DNA of 64,000 nt, from NCBI RefSeq assembly GCF_000633395.1, contig NZ_AYMU01000003.1, positions 186,001-250,000 of the forward strand. The letters run 5' to 3'. A model generated the notes under the pieces. It did not search any database, was not told the DNA's origin, and saw nothing but the letters and a program-made list of their open reading frames with translations. The stretch is from Pseudomonas sp. PH1b. Lineage in GTDB: Bacteria > Pseudomonadota > Gammaproteobacteria > Pseudomonadales > Pseudomonadaceae. The number at the start of each line of letters is the position of its first letter. The first letter of the stretch is position 1. Shown piece after piece: positions 1 to 9,159 of the stretch. The position numbers and the translations under genes were made by a program.

Positions 1-1378
1 CACTGGCCGCCAGGTCACCACCGGCCAGTTGCCGGGCGGCCAGCAGCACCGGCTCGCCGGGGCTTGCCGCCGCTTCCAGCGCCTGCTGCAACAGCCCCGT
101 CAGCAGCGCCACCACCAGGGCCAGGGCAATGCCTTCGCCAGCAACCCGCGTGGTGCTGAAAATGCCGCTGGCCATGCCCGCCCGCTCCCTGGGCACCACG
201 CTCACCGACAGCCCATCCATCAAGCCCCAGGGCAGCCCGCTGCCCAGGCCGATCAGCAGCAGCGGCCAGACCCGCGGCCCGGGGCCCTGCCCTGGGGCCA
301 CCCGGCTCAACCAGAACAAACCGCCGGCCGCCAGCACCAGGCCCAGGGCCGACAGGTTGCCGGCGCTGAACCAGCGGTTGAGCCAGGCCGCCGCCAGCGG
401 CACCACCAGCATCGGCGCCGACAAGGCGAGCATCAGCAACCCGGCGTCGATGGCGCCGTAGCCTTCGACGCCGATAAAGCGGATTGGCAGCAGGATCAGC
501 AACACCACGTAGCAGTAGCAGGTGGCGATGGGCAGCACCTGCACGCCGACAAACCGCGGGTAGCGAAACAGCGACAGATCGAGCATCGGCCGCAGCGCCC
601 GGCGCTCCACGACAATGAACAGCCACAGCGCCAGCCCGGCCGCCCCCAGCAGCAACCAGACCCAGGGAGTGCCCCAGCCGCTTTGCGGCGCCTGCAGGAT
701 GCCCCAGGTCAGCAGCACCAGGGCCAGGGTGAAGCTTGCCGTGCCGGGCCAGTCCACACCCCGGGCCTCGGGGTCCCTGGACTCTTCCATGCGCGGTACG
801 CCAAGCCCCAGGGACAGGCCGCCAATCAAGGCCCCGGAAACGAATATCCCGCGCCAGCCGGCATGCTCCACCAGCACCCCGGCAAGGATCGGCCCGAACG
901 CCAGGCCGACACCAAAGGTGGTGCCCAGCAAGCTGAAGGCACGGGTTCGCGCGCGGCCCTCGAAGGCCTGGGCCAAGGCCGCCGAACCGCCCGCCAGGGC
1001 GGCGGCGCCGGCCAGCCCCTGGACCCCGCGCAGCAGGTTCAGCCACAGCAGCGACGGCACGAACACCAGGGCCAGGGAGGTCAGCCCGAACAGCGCCACC
1101 CCAAGGCTGAACACGCGCTTGCGGCCAAACTCGTCGGCCAGGGTGCCGGCGGCCATCAGCAGGCTGCCGAAACTCAGCATGAAGGCCTGGGTGGTCCAGC
1201 TCAGGGCCAGGGGGCTGCCCCCCAGTTCACGGCCGATGGCCGGAGTGGCCACGGCCACCCCGACAAAGGTCAGGGGCAGCATCAGCGCCGCCAGGCACAC
1301 CGCCGCCAACACACCGTTGGCGGCTTTTTCACGCCGATGGGTCGCCGCCCCCAGGGATAATTCGAGTTCAGGATCCAC
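1..1378 (-). CDS. MFS drug/metabolite exporter (C-terminus beyond left edge)
   Basis: Reading the minus strand from a GTG at 1378 gives an uninterrupted frame to the window edge. It encodes a hydrophobic major facilitator protein with many transmembrane segments. The loop motif DEFGRKRV after the second segment (start LMAAGTLADEFGRKR) is the classic MFS signature, and a long run of further helices resembles the 14-helix DHA2 (QacA/EmrB) exporters. The start is chosen because GGAGG sits five bases upstream of the GTG. It is divergent from the LysR gene at 1504, which probably regulates it. The substrate cannot be told from sequence. A 443-residue open frame on the opposite strand is a shadow of this gene. 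The 3' end lies outside the window, so length and completeness are unknown. Confidence 0.85.
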   Translation of the reverse strand, partial: MDPELELSLGAATHRREKAANGVLAAVCLAALMLPLTFVGVAVATPAIGRELGGSPLALSWTTQAFMLSFGSLLMAAGTLADEFGRKRVFSLGVALFGLTSLALVFVPSLLWLNLLRGVQGLAGAAALAGGSAALAQAFEGRARTRAFSLLGTTFGVGLAFGPILAGVLVEHAGWRGIFVSGALIGGLSLGLGVPRMEESRDPEARGVDWPGTASFTLALVLLTWGILQAPQSGWGTPWVWLLLGAAGLALWLFIVVERRALRPMLDLSLFRYPRFVGVQVLPIATCYCYVVLLILLPIRFIGVEGYGAIDAGLLMLALSAPMLVVPLAAAWLNRWFSAGNLSALGLVLAAGGLFWLSRVAPGQGPGPRVWPLLLIGLGSGLPWGLMDGLSVSVVPRERAGMASGIFSTTRVAGEGIALALVVALLTGLLQQALEAAASPGEPVLLAARQLAGGDLAAS

Positions 1379-1503
1379 ACTCACCTCCACGCCCTGGCCA
1401 TCAGGGTTGCCGGAAAAAATCCATGGTAGGGATGCCGCAATCGACGAAAAACAGGGCATTCTTCCGGTCTTTACGGACAGAAACGCTTGAATCAAGGTGA
1501 GCA

Positions 1504-2412
1504 ATGGACAACCTCAACGGTCTGCAGGTGTTTGTCTGCGTGGTCCAGAGTGGCAGCCTGGTGGCCGCCGGCGCGCGCCTGGGGCTATCGGCCTCGGCGG
1601 TGGGCAAGTCCCTGGCGCGCCTGGAACAGCGCCTTGGGGTGCGCCTGCTGAACCGCAGTACCCGGCGCATCAGCCTGACCGACGAAGGCGCGCTGTTCTA
1701 CGAGCGCGGCCAGCGCATCGTCGAACAGGTGCAGGAAGCCGAGACCGAACTGGCGCGTATCAGCGACACGCCCCGGGGCCGGTTGCGGGTCAGCCTGCCA
1801 GCAATCGGCTATCGCATGCTGCTGCCGATCCTTCCAGAGTTTTCCAGCCGTTACCCGGACATCGAACTGGACCTGGATTTCAATGACCGGCTGATCGACG
1901 TGATCGCCGAAGGCGTTGACGCGGTGATCCGCAGCGGCGCACTGGCGGATTCGCAACTCAAGTCCCGCAGCCTCGGGCCTTTCGGTTTCGTGCTGATCGG
2001 CGCTCCCGGCTATTTTGCCCGGCGGGGCACGCCACACACCCCCGGTGACCTGCAGCACCACGCCTGCCTGCGCTACAGGTTTCCCGGCGGCACCCAGCTG
2101 CAGCCCTGGCGCCTGCGCCTGGCCGAAGGTGCGCCGCCCCTGGTGCTGGGGAGTGCCCTGACCAGCAACAACCTGGAGTCGTTGATCCATGCCGCCACCC
2201 AGGGCCTGGGCCTCGCCTATGTGCCGGAATTCGTGGTCGCTGGCGCCCTGGCCGAGGGCAGCCTGGTGGCGGTGCTGGACGACTACCAGGAAGAGCGCGG
2301 CACCTTCTCCATCCTCTGGCCCGGCAGCCGCCACCTGCTGCCCAAGCTGCGGGTGTTCGTCGACTTCCTCAGTCAACGCCTGGTGCTCGGCAAAGGCACC
2401 GGGCAGCCTTGA
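1504..2412 (+). CDS. LysR-family transcriptional regulator
   Basis: A 302-residue protein with an N-terminal winged helix-turn-helix (residues about 1-60, starting MDNLNGLQVFVCVVQSGSLV and containing the LSASAVGKSLARLEQRLG recognition region) and a C-terminal effector-binding domain. This is the standard LTTR length and order. It lies 125 bp from, and divergent to, the MFS exporter, the usual arrangement for a regulator that controls its neighbour. The sequence belongs to the common CrgA/AaeR-like branch that controls exporters and oxidoreductases. Target and inducer are inferred from position only. Confidence 0.9.
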   Translation: MDNLNGLQVFVCVVQSGSLVAAGARLGLSASAVGKSLARLEQRLGVRLLNRSTRRISLTDEGALFYERGQRIVEQVQEAETELARISDTPRGRLRVSLPAIGYRMLLPILPEFSSRYPDIELDLDFNDRLIDVIAEGVDAVIRSGALADSQLKSRSLGPFGFVLIGAPGYFARRGTPHTPGDLQHHACLRYRFPGGTQLQPWRLRLAEGAPPLVLGSALTSNNLESLIHAATQGLGLAYVPEFVVAGALAEGSLVAVLDDYQEERGTFSILWPGSRHLLPKLRVFVDFLSQRLVLGKGTGQP

Positions 2413-2461
2413 CCGCGCGCCCCTTCCAGGCCTCATCGGCAGCCTGTCGCCACGCCCGCAT

Positions 2462-2513
2462 ACATCAATAAAAGCTGATCTCAGCTTACCAATACTGATA
2501 TTCACATTGATGT
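2462..2513. promoter_or_regulatory. nested inverted repeats upstream of the permease leader
   Basis: Two perfect dyads lie one inside the other. The outer arms ACATCAAT (2462-2469) and ATTGATGT (2506-2513) enclose AAGCTGA (2472-2478) and TCAGCTT (2481-2487). The stretch is AT-rich relative to its surroundings and lies about 120 bp before the leader ORF at 2633. The short two-base centre of the inner dyad fits a protein-binding operator better than an RNA hairpin. The binding protein is unknown; a LysR or GntR regulator is possible. Confidence 0.4.
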
Positions 2514-2632
2514 TTCCCCTCCGTAATCTGGCCCTGTCCTGCACCAGCAGGCCAGGCAACGTCGGTACGCCAAAAACAACAGCTAAAAGGCCATCCCAAT
2601 AACAATCTGATCTGCCGACTCCAGGAATCCCC

Positions 2633-2716
2633 ATGCCCTATCTGCTTCGATGCCGCCGGTACGCCCGCGGCCTGCACCCTCACGCCCCCTCGCTGGACGA
2701 GGTGCGCCATGACTGA
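2633..2716 (+). CDS. possible 27-residue leader peptide coupled to the permease
   Basis: A short ORF beginning MPYLLRCRRYARGLHPH is preceded by AGGAA at good spacing. It ends with a TGA that lies inside the permease start (ATGACTGA), so the two reading frames overlap by eight bases. The permease itself has a poor ribosome site, so translational coupling through this ORF is plausible. The peptide is Arg- and His-rich and matches no family I recognise. It could also be the random remainder of a longer gene. Confidence 0.35.
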   Translation: MPYLLRCRRYARGLHPHAPSLDEVRHD

Positions 2717-4163
2717 GCCGATGATCCAAGGCAGCGACGAACATCTGCTGCAACGCCAGGGCTACCGCCAGGAACTGCACCGCGGCCTGACCCTCTGGTC
2801 GTCTTTCTCGGTGGGCTTTGCCACGGTGTCGCCGGTGGTCGGCATCTACTCGGTGATGGCCCTGGGCGCAATGAGCGTCGGCCCGTCCTGGGTCTGGATC
2901 GTGCCGCTGTGCCTGGCCCTGCAACTGCTGGTGGCCCTGGTCTACGCCGAGCTCGCGTCCCAGTACCCCCTGGCCGGTGGCTGCTACCAGTGGGTCAGGC
3001 GCCTGGCGGGTGATCGCTGGGGCTGGTTCACCGGGTTCATGTACCTGGCTTCGGCCCTCGCCTCCTTGACCACCGTGTCCTACCTGGGCGGGTTCTGGCT
3101 CTGGCTGCTGGCTACCGGCGAGCCGCCTGCGGCCAATGCCCAGGTGCTCAGTGGCGCGGTGCTGCTGGTCCTCGGGCTGGGCATCAATCTGCTGGGCATC
3201 AACCCGCTGAAGTACTTTGTCAACGCCGGGATCATCGCCGAGGCCATCGCGTCGATCGGCATCGGCGTGCTGCTCCTGCTGTTCTTTCGCAATCACTCCT
3301 GGTCGCTGCTGTTCGAAGGCCTGAGCACTTTCGGCAGCGGCGAGGGCTCCTACCTGGGCGGCTTCGTCACCGCGATGGCGGTGGGCGGCTGGGCCTTCCT
3401 CGGCTTCGATGCCTGCTCCCAGGTGTCCGAGGAAACCGCCGATGCGCGCACTTCCACGCCTCGGGCGATCCTGCGCTCGATGCTCCTGGTGGGCCTGACG
3501 GTGATGCTCACCGCCTTTGCCGTGACCCTGTCGTTCCAGGACACCGGGGCACTGGTGGCGGGCCAGGTGATAGACCCGGTGACCCCGGCCGTGGTGGACG
3601 CCTTCGGCGCCTGGGCCGAACGGCCCTTTGTCGCCGTGGTGCTGGTGGCCTTCATCGCCTGCGTGGTGTCGGTGCAGACCTACATCGGCCGAGCGGTGTT
3701 CGGCATGGCTCGCGACTCGATGCTGCCGGCATCCCGCCTGCTGCGCCGGGTGGATCGGCGCAAAGTGCCATTTGCCGCGATGCTGGTGAGCACCCTGCTG
3801 GCCAGCCTGGGCCTGGTGCTGGGACTCAATGCCACGGCCGTCGGCACGCTGATTGCCTTCGGCAGCGGCGGCTTCTTCATGGTCTTTTTGATCGTCATCG
3901 GCTGCGCCTTGCGCCATCGCCTGCGCGGGCGCTGGCAACCCGAGCCCGGGGTCTTCAGCCTCGGGCGCTGGGGCCTGGCGGTGAACCTGCTGGCGTTCAT
4001 CTGGTTGCTGTTCGAAAGCGTCAACGTTGCCTGGCCCCGGGCCTCACTGGCACCGGCCGGCGCGCCCTGGTTCCAGGTCTGGGCGGTGCTCCTGGTGTTC
4101 TCGTCCCTGGCCCTGCTGGGCCTGCTGTACATGGTCCTGGCCAAGCCTGAGCAACGGCGCTGA
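2709..4163 (+). CDS. APC-family amino acid/amine permease
   Basis: A 484-residue integral membrane protein with about 12 hydrophobic helices. The N-terminal pattern (GYRQELHRGLTLWSSFSVGF followed by a helix rich in Gly and Ser, then the GGCYQWVRRL loop) is typical of APC-superfamily importers of the GABA/choline/amine type. It should take up an amino acid or amine by proton or ion symport in the inner membrane. About 100 bp downstream lies an iron-dependent alcohol dehydrogenase, followed by an aldehyde dehydrogenase stump, suggesting a former uptake-and-oxidation operon for an amino alcohol or related substrate. The exact substrate is not deducible. The start at 2709 overlaps the leader ORF stop. 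Confidence 0.88.
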   Translation: MTEPMIQGSDEHLLQRQGYRQELHRGLTLWSSFSVGFATVSPVVGIYSVMALGAMSVGPSWVWIVPLCLALQLLVALVYAELASQYPLAGGCYQWVRRLAGDRWGWFTGFMYLASALASLTTVSYLGGFWLWLLATGEPPAANAQVLSGAVLLVLGLGINLLGINPLKYFVNAGIIAEAIASIGIGVLLLLFFRNHSWSLLFEGLSTFGSGEGSYLGGFVTAMAVGGWAFLGFDACSQVSEETADARTSTPRAILRSMLLVGLTVMLTAFAVTLSFQDTGALVAGQVIDPVTPAVVDAFGAWAERPFVAVVLVAFIACVVSVQTYIGRAVFGMARDSMLPASRLLRRVDRRKVPFAAMLVSTLLASLGLVLGLNATAVGTLIAFGSGGFFMVFLIVIGCALRHRLRGRWQPEPGVFSLGRWGLAVNLLAFIWLLFESVNVAWPRASLAPAGAPWFQVWAVLLVFSSLALLGLLYMVLAKPEQRR

Positions 4164-4267
4164 AGCCTCCGGCCATTTCCTCGCGCCGCTCCTGATCGCG
4201 CCCTCTGCCGGGGCGGGTGGCCGCTTCTCGGTCAGCCGGCCCGGCCCTTTCGTTGTGGAGACAATCG

Positions 4268-5464
4268 ATGCCCCCTTCTGTGCATTACTGGAATTACCCT
4301 ACCGAGATTTTCTGTGGCGCCGAGGCCCTGCATGGCCTGGCCCAACGCTGCGCCCTGCTGGGCATGCGCAAGCCCCTGCTGGTGACCGACCCGGGAATGC
4401 TGGCGCTCGAACCCTACGCGCTGGTGAGCGCACACCTGCAACAGAGTCGCCAGGAACATGGGGTATTCAGCGACCTGGCCAGCAACCCCAGCCTGGAAGA
4501 CGTGCAGCGTGGGGTCCTGGCCTTCCACGCCGGCGGCCATGACTCGCTGATCGCCCTGGGCGGCGGCAGCGCCATGGACGCCGCCAAGGGCATTGCCCTG
4601 CTGGCCGTGGCTCCCGAGGGGCTGCAGCACTTCGAGTGGTCCCGGGTGATCGAGCATTACCCCAGCCTCGCCGACTTCCCCCGTCTGCAGCTGCCCACGC
4701 TGATCGCCCTGCCCACCACTGCCGGCACCGGATCGGAGCTGGGGCGCGAAGCGGTCCTGACCGATAGCCAGCAGCAGATCAAGCGGGTGATCAGTCACCC
4801 CGGAATGCTCCCCGCCTGCGTGATCCTCGACCCGCTGCTGACCCGCAGCCTGCCCCCGGCCCTGACCGCCGCCACCGGCATGGACGCCCTGACCCACCAT
4901 ATCGAGGCCTTCTGCTCGCCGCTCTACCACCCGATGTCCAGCGGGGTCGCGGTGGAAGGCATCCGCCTGGTGCAGCAGCACCTGCTCCAGGCAGTGACTA
5001 ACAGCCAGGACCTCAACGCCCGGGAAGGCATGCTGGTGGCCTCGGCAATGGCGGCGGTGGCCTTTCAGAAAGGCCTGGGCGGCGTGCATGCCCTGGCCCA
5101 TCCCCTGGGGGCCCGCTACCACCGCCACCACGGCCTGCTGAACGCCATCCTGCTGCCCTATGTGCTGGTGGCCAACCGTTCGGCAATCGCCCAGGACATC
5201 GCCCGCCTGGCTCGGTACCTGCAACTGCCCCGGGCTGATTTCCAAGGCTTTCTCGATTGGCTGCTGGCGCTGCGCGCGGAACTGGGCATTCCCCATTGCC
5301 TGGCGGACATCGGCCTGGACAGCGGCGACGCCGAGTGGGTCGGGGCCCAGGCCCTGGCGGATATTTCCTCCTCCGACACCAACGCCCGCCCGCTGAGCGC
5401 GGCCGACTACAGCCAGATCTTTCGCAACGCCGTGCACGGCGTACTGCCGAGAGCCCCGGCATGA
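4268..5464 (+). CDS. iron-containing (group III) alcohol dehydrogenase
   Basis: A 398-residue enzyme of the Fe-ADH family, oxidising an alcohol to an aldehyde with NAD(P). The nucleotide-binding motif GGGSAMDAAKG lies near residues 98-108, followed by PTTAGTGSE (149-157). The four metal ligands by family alignment are Asp206, His210, His274 and His288, all present in the patterns GMDALTHHIEAF and VHALAHPLG. The start at 4268 (MPPSVHYWNYPTEIFCG) is preferred to an in-frame ATG at 4217 because GGAG lies upstream and family members begin near this point. The stop codon overlaps the ATG of the decayed aldehyde dehydrogenase, so the two were once translationally coupled. Confidence 0.9.
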   Translation: MPPSVHYWNYPTEIFCGAEALHGLAQRCALLGMRKPLLVTDPGMLALEPYALVSAHLQQSRQEHGVFSDLASNPSLEDVQRGVLAFHAGGHDSLIALGGGSAMDAAKGIALLAVAPEGLQHFEWSRVIEHYPSLADFPRLQLPTLIALPTTAGTGSELGREAVLTDSQQQIKRVISHPGMLPACVILDPLLTRSLPPALTAATGMDALTHHIEAFCSPLYHPMSSGVAVEGIRLVQQHLLQAVTNSQDLNAREGMLVASAMAAVAFQKGLGGVHALAHPLGARYHRHHGLLNAILLPYVLVANRSAIAQDIARLARYLQLPRADFQGFLDWLLALRAELGIPHCLADIGLDSGDAEWVGAQALADISSSDTNARPLSAADYSQIFRNAVHGVLPRAPA

Positions 5465-5644
5465 GGCCCGGCCTCTACATCGACGGCAGCTAGCTGGCCG
5501 GCGCCGGCCCGCCACGGATTGCGGCCTACGCCCCAACCCTGGGCGATGCATTACCACCTGCCCGCAGCCAGCCGGCATCAGCTGGACCAGGCTGCGCCCT
5601 GCCGGCCGGACTCAACCCGGATGCTCGGCCAGTAAATCCTCGAT
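5461..5644 (+). pseudogene. aldehyde dehydrogenase N-terminal stump
   Basis: An ATG overlapping the upstream stop (ATGA) opens with MRPGLYIDGS and then meets TAG at 5491. YIDGxW is the classic beginning of aldehyde dehydrogenases; here the Trp codon position is TAG. Reading through in frame gives LAGAGPPRIAAYAPTLGD, which still looks like the next part of an ALDH N-terminus, and the trace then fades. The remaining 450 or so residues are absent, since the convergent LysR gene begins within about 150 bp. The call is by pattern recognition, not alignment. Confidence 0.55.
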
Positions 5645-6508
5645 GAAGGCCCGCCGCGCTTCGCCGTGGGGGTGCCCGGCATGGGTGATCAGGCTGTGCT
5701 GCACCTCGTAGCGCAGGGCATCGGGGTGCAGCACGCGCATCTGCCCGGCCTGCACCCAGGGCTTGGCAGAGTGATGGGGTAAATAGCCCAGGTGCGTACC
5801 GGCCAGCACCCCGTGCACCACCGCTTCCATGTGATAGGCGGTGGCAGAGGCGCGCTGCGCAATCACCGGCAGCACTTGGTTGGCCGGCAGGAAGCCGTGC
5901 CTGATCCAGTCACAGGCCTTGATCAGTTCCAGCCCGGGGTGCTCGATGGCGAACAGCGGGTGCGCCGCGCCGCAGAACAGGCCGATCTCCTCGCGATACA
6001 GCGGTTGGTAGTCAAGGGTCGGCAGGCTGCGACTGAAGTAGGAAATCGCCATGTCCAACTGACCATCGATCACCGCCCGCTCAAGTTCAGTGGGCGAGTT
6101 GATGAACACGTGCAGGTGCACGTCATGCTCACGCTGGTAAAAACGCGCAATTGCCGCGTCGATCCGTGCCGCGGGCAAGGTGGCGATGTTGTCTGCCAGC
6201 CCCAGGTACAGGTCACCCACCAGGCGCCCGGACAACTCCTGCGCTTCGCTTTGAAACACCTCCACCGCGCCAAACAGGGCCTGGGCGGCCGCCAGGATGC
6301 GCTGGCCCTTCTCGGTCAGGCGGAAACCACCCTTGCCCCGCTCGCAGAGGCGATAGCCGAGGCGTTTCTCCAGGCTGGAGATGTGCATGCTGATGTTCGA
6401 CTGGCTCATGTTCAGCTCGGCCTGGGCAGCGGTGAAGCCGCCGCACTTGACCACCACGGAAAAAATCCGCAGCAGACGCAGGTCCATATCGGTGACGTTT
6501 CTAAGCAC
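5612..6508 (-). CDS. LysR-family transcriptional regulator
   Basis: A 298-residue LTTR with an N-terminal winged helix (MDLRLLRIFSVVVKCGGFT, then MSQSNISMHISSLEKRLGYR) and a C-terminal sensing domain. The GTG at 6508 has GGAA six bases upstream; an ATG seven codons later (6487) has no clear ribosome site, so the longer form is kept with some doubt. It is convergent with the permease/alcohol dehydrogenase genes and divergent from the GNAT gene. It may regulate either; nothing in the sequence decides. Confidence 0.88.
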   Translation of the reverse strand: MLRNVTDMDLRLLRIFSVVVKCGGFTAAQAELNMSQSNISMHISSLEKRLGYRLCERGKGGFRLTEKGQRILAAAQALFGAVEVFQSEAQELSGRLVGDLYLGLADNIATLPAARIDAAIARFYQREHDVHLHVFINSPTELERAVIDGQLDMAISYFSRSLPTLDYQPLYREEIGLFCGAAHPLFAIEHPGLELIKACDWIRHGFLPANQVLPVIAQRASATAYHMEAVVHGVLAGTHLGYLPHHSAKPWVQAGQMRVLHPDALRYEVQHSLITHAGHPHGEARRAFIEDLLAEHPG

Positions 6509-6617
6509 GGCGGGTTCCGGTAGTTCGCAAGGGGTGAACCGAGGGCGCTATTCAACGGCAGCGCCCGAGCCCCGTCAAATCCGCCCGGCTTGATTCAGCC
6601 AGGGCTTTGCAGGGAGT

Positions 6618-7226
6618 ATGCACACCCGCTTGACGATTCAGGACCCTGCACCGATGGACCTGCACCCAACGCCCGCCCTCGCCACCGAACGCCTGTTGCT
6701 GCGCCCCCTGGAACGGGCGGATGCCCAGGCCATCCAGCAACTGTTCCCGCAGTGGGAAGTGGTGCGCTACCTGAATGCCCAGGTGCCCTGGCCCTACCCG
6801 GCCGACGGCGCCCTGCGCTTCCTGCAAGATGTCGCCCTGCCCGCCATGGCCCGGGGCGAGGAATGGCACTGGACGATCCGCCTGCACAGTGCACCCGAGC
6901 AACTGATCGGCAGCATCAGCCTGATGCTGGAGGCCGACAATAACCGCGGTTTCTGGCTGGCGCCGCAGTGGCAGGGCCACGGCTACATGAGCGAAGCCTG
7001 CCAGGTGGTGGACGAGTACTGGTTCGAGGTCCTTGAGCAACCGCTGATGCGGGTACCCAAGGCCGCGCCGAACCAGGGCTCGCGACGGATTTCCGAGCGC
7101 GGCGGGATGCGCCTGATCCGCTCCGAAAGCGGCGAGTTCGTGAGCGGCCACTTCCCCCTGGACATCTGGGAGATCAGCCGCGAGGAATGGCGCGGCTTGC
7201 GCCGAGGCGCCGCGCAGCTCAGGTAA
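6618..7226 (+). CDS. GNAT-family N-acetyltransferase
   Basis: A 202-residue protein of the RimJ/RimL-like GNAT group: the opening [19 protein letters not shown] is characteristic, and the acetyl-CoA loop is represented by [16 protein letters not shown]. It would transfer an acetyl group from acetyl-CoA to an amine or protein N-terminus in the cytoplasm. A start at 6654 ([14 protein letters not shown]) would also fit the family; the 6618 start has a purine-rich AGGGAG just upstream. Its 3' end overlaps the convergent nitrilase gene by eight bases. Substrate unknown. Confidence 0.82.
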   Translation: MHTRLTIQDPAPMDLHPTPALATERLLLRPLERADAQAIQQLFPQWEVVRYLNAQVPWPYPADGALRFLQDVALPAMARGEEWHWTIRLHSAPEQLIGSISLMLEADNNRGFWLAPQWQGHGYMSEACQVVDEYWFEVLEQPLMRVPKAAPNQGSRRISERGGMRLIRSESGEFVSGHFPLDIWEISREEWRGLRRGAAQLR

Positions 7227-8139
7227 AGCGCACGCCAGGACGGGGGCGCTGGTCCACGCTCAGCTCGAACACATCCGGGCGCGCATAGTGGCCGACCACG
7301 TCATAGTCGTAGCGGGCGCGCACCAGGTCGTCGGTATCGATCTGCGCGCTGATCAACCCGGCGCGCCCCACCAGCGGCCCGGCCAAAACATCGCCCATGG
7401 GCCCGACAATCACACTGCCCCCGGCAATCAGCGGCCGCTCTGCCGGCCAATTGGCAATCTGCAGGCCCAGTTCCTCGGGCGAGGCCTGCACCTGGCAGGC
7501 ACTGACCACGAAGCAGCGCCCCTCATGGGCGATATGGCGCATGCTCACTTGCCACATCTCACGCTCGTCCACGGTCGGCGCGCACCAGACCTCGATGCCC
7601 TGGGCGTACATTGCAGTGCGCAGCAGCGGCATCATGTTTTCCCAGCAGATCACCGCCCCGACCCGACCCACCTGGGTGTCCAGCACCGGCAGCGTGGAAC
7701 CGTCACCCTTGCCCCAGATCAGCCGTTCGGTGCCGGTAGGCATCAACTTGCGATGCTTGCCCACCAGCCCGTGCTGCGGGTCGAAATACAGCGCGGTGCA
7801 GTACAGGGTGCTGGCGCTGCGTTCGATCACGCCCAGCACCAGGTTGGCCCCGGTGCGGGCCGAAAGCGCGGCCAGGGCCTCGGTCTCCAACCCCGGCACC
7901 TCGATGGCATTGGCAAAGTAGCGGGCAAAGGCCTCGCGACCTTCAGGCAAGCGATAACCCAACTGGGTGCCGAAACCTTCACCCTTGGGATAGCCGCCGA
8001 GCAGCGCCTCGGGCATCACCACCAGTTGTGCGCCGGCTTCGACGATGGCGGCCTCGTAGGACAGTATCTGCTCCAGGGTGGCGGCCTTGCCCTCGGGCAG
8101 GGAACCGATCTGCAGCGCGGCGACGATGGACTTGGGCAT
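7219..8139 (-). CDS. carbon-nitrogen hydrolase (nitrilase superfamily)
   Basis: A 306-residue nitrilase-branch enzyme. The catalytic triad is visible as Glu44 ([12 protein letters not shown]), Lys131 ([13 protein letters not shown]) and Cys165 ([11 protein letters not shown]). The GGYPKG and TGTERL patterns place it near true nitrilases rather than amidases, so it probably converts an organic nitrile to the acid plus ammonia, though the natural substrate is unknown. The start at 8139 is preceded by AAGGAGT. It lies 84 bp from, and divergent to, the LysR gene at 8224, a likely regulator. Confidence 0.9.
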   Translation of the reverse strand: MPKSIVAALQIGSLPEGKAATLEQILSYEAAIVEAGAQLVVMPEALLGGYPKGEGFGTQLGYRLPEGREAFARYFANAIEVPGLETEALAALSARTGANLVLGVIERSASTLYCTALYFDPQHGLVGKHRKLMPTGTERLIWGKGDGSTLPVLDTQVGRVGAVICWENMMPLLRTAMYAQGIEVWCAPTVDEREMWQVSMRHIAHEGRCFVVSACQVQASPEELGLQIANWPAERPLIAGGSVIVGPMGDVLAGPLVGRAGLISAQIDTDDLVRARYDYDVVGHYARPDVFELSVDQRPRPGVRFT

Positions 8140-8223
8140 ACGGTGACTCCTTCAACGATCAGGTGTTGCCCATTCTGCTGCGGCCACCGATCATCGATAA
8201 ACCCAATTTCAGTGCTTAATGAT

Positions 8224-9159
8224 ATGAACCAGATGAATATCGCCAGCGTCGACCTCAACCTGCTCAAGGCCTTCGAGGCCCTGCATGACGAATCCAGTGC
8301 CAGCCGTGCCGCGTTGCGCCTGGGGGTCACCCAGTCAGCCATGAGCGCGGCCCTGCGCCGCCTGCGCGAGCTGTATGGCGATCCGCTGTTCGTGCGTACC
8401 GGCCGCGGCCTGGCCCCCACCCTCAGGGCCAATCAGTTGAAGCCGGTGGTCAGCGAAGCCCTGAACAAGTGCCGCCAGAGCCTGGCCATGGTCGCCCCTG
8501 ACGCCGCCGACTATCAGGGACGCTCGGTGACCCTGGGGCTGTCGGATGATTTCGAGATTGCCTACGGCCGGCAGATGATCGAAGCGGTGGCGCGGCGGGC
8601 ACCCAAGCTGCGCCTGATCTTCCGCCAGACCCACAGCCAGATCGTCGCCGAAGCACTGTTGCAGCGCAGCATCGACCTGGCCATCAGCGCCGGCGGTTTT
8701 GCCGAGCGCCTGCTCAGCCGCCAGGTACTGGGGGAAGGCGATTACCTGTGCCTGGCGGACCCGGCGAGCCTGAGCCCCGGCCAGCAGGCCATCAGCCTTG
8801 AGGCCTTCGTCGAGCGCGAACACCTGCTGGTGTCGTCCCAGGGCTTTATTGGCATTACCGATGAAGGCTTGGCGAACCTGGGCCTGAGTCGCCAGGTGTG
8901 CGCCTCGACCACGCACTTCGCTGCGTTGCCCTTCCTGCTCAAGGGCAGCCAGGCGGTGGCGACCATTCCGGCCCATGCGGCCCGGCGCATCGCCGAGCTC
9001 ACCGGGCTGCAGCTGCTGCCCTGCCCCTTGGCGCTGCCGCGCTATCCGATTGAACTGGGCTGGCGCACCAGCCCGCAGACCGACCCGTTGCTGGTGAAGG
9101 TACGGGAGGCGATCGTCGAGAGTTTCGCGGTTACTTGTTCGCCGCCATCAGGCGATTGA
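8224..9159 (+). CDS. LysR-family regulator, divergent from nitrilase
   Basis: A 311-residue LTTR beginning MNQMNIASVDLNLLKAFEAL, the NodD/NahR-like N-terminus, with the helix-turn-helix region LGVTQSAMSAALRRLRELYG and the following DPLFVRTGRG wing. The open frame extends hundreds of bases upstream, but that part is the antisense of the nitrilase gene; the first residues typical of the family start here. A second ATG at 8233 is possible. The last 29 bases overlap the convergent small gene at 9131. It probably controls the nitrilase gene. Confidence 0.87.
   Translation: MNQMNIASVDLNLLKAFEALHDESSASRAALRLGVTQSAMSAALRRLRELYGDPLFVRTGRGLAPTLRANQLKPVVSEALNKCRQSLAMVAPDAADYQGRSVTLGLSDDFEIAYGRQMIEAVARRAPKLRLIFRQTHSQIVAEALLQRSIDLAISAGGFAERLLSRQVLGEGDYLCLADPASLSPGQQAISLEAFVEREHLLVSSQGFIGITDEGLANLGLSRQVCASTTHFAALPFLLKGSQAVATIPAHAARRIAELTGLQLLPCPLALPRYPIELGWRTSPQTDPLLVKVREAIVESFAVTCSPPSGD

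Noticed and set aside
29..1360. Long open frame (443 residues) on the plus strand over the MFS gene
   Set aside because: Gln/Arg/Pro-rich with no family features; it is antisense to the clear MFS protein read from 1378 on the minus strand.
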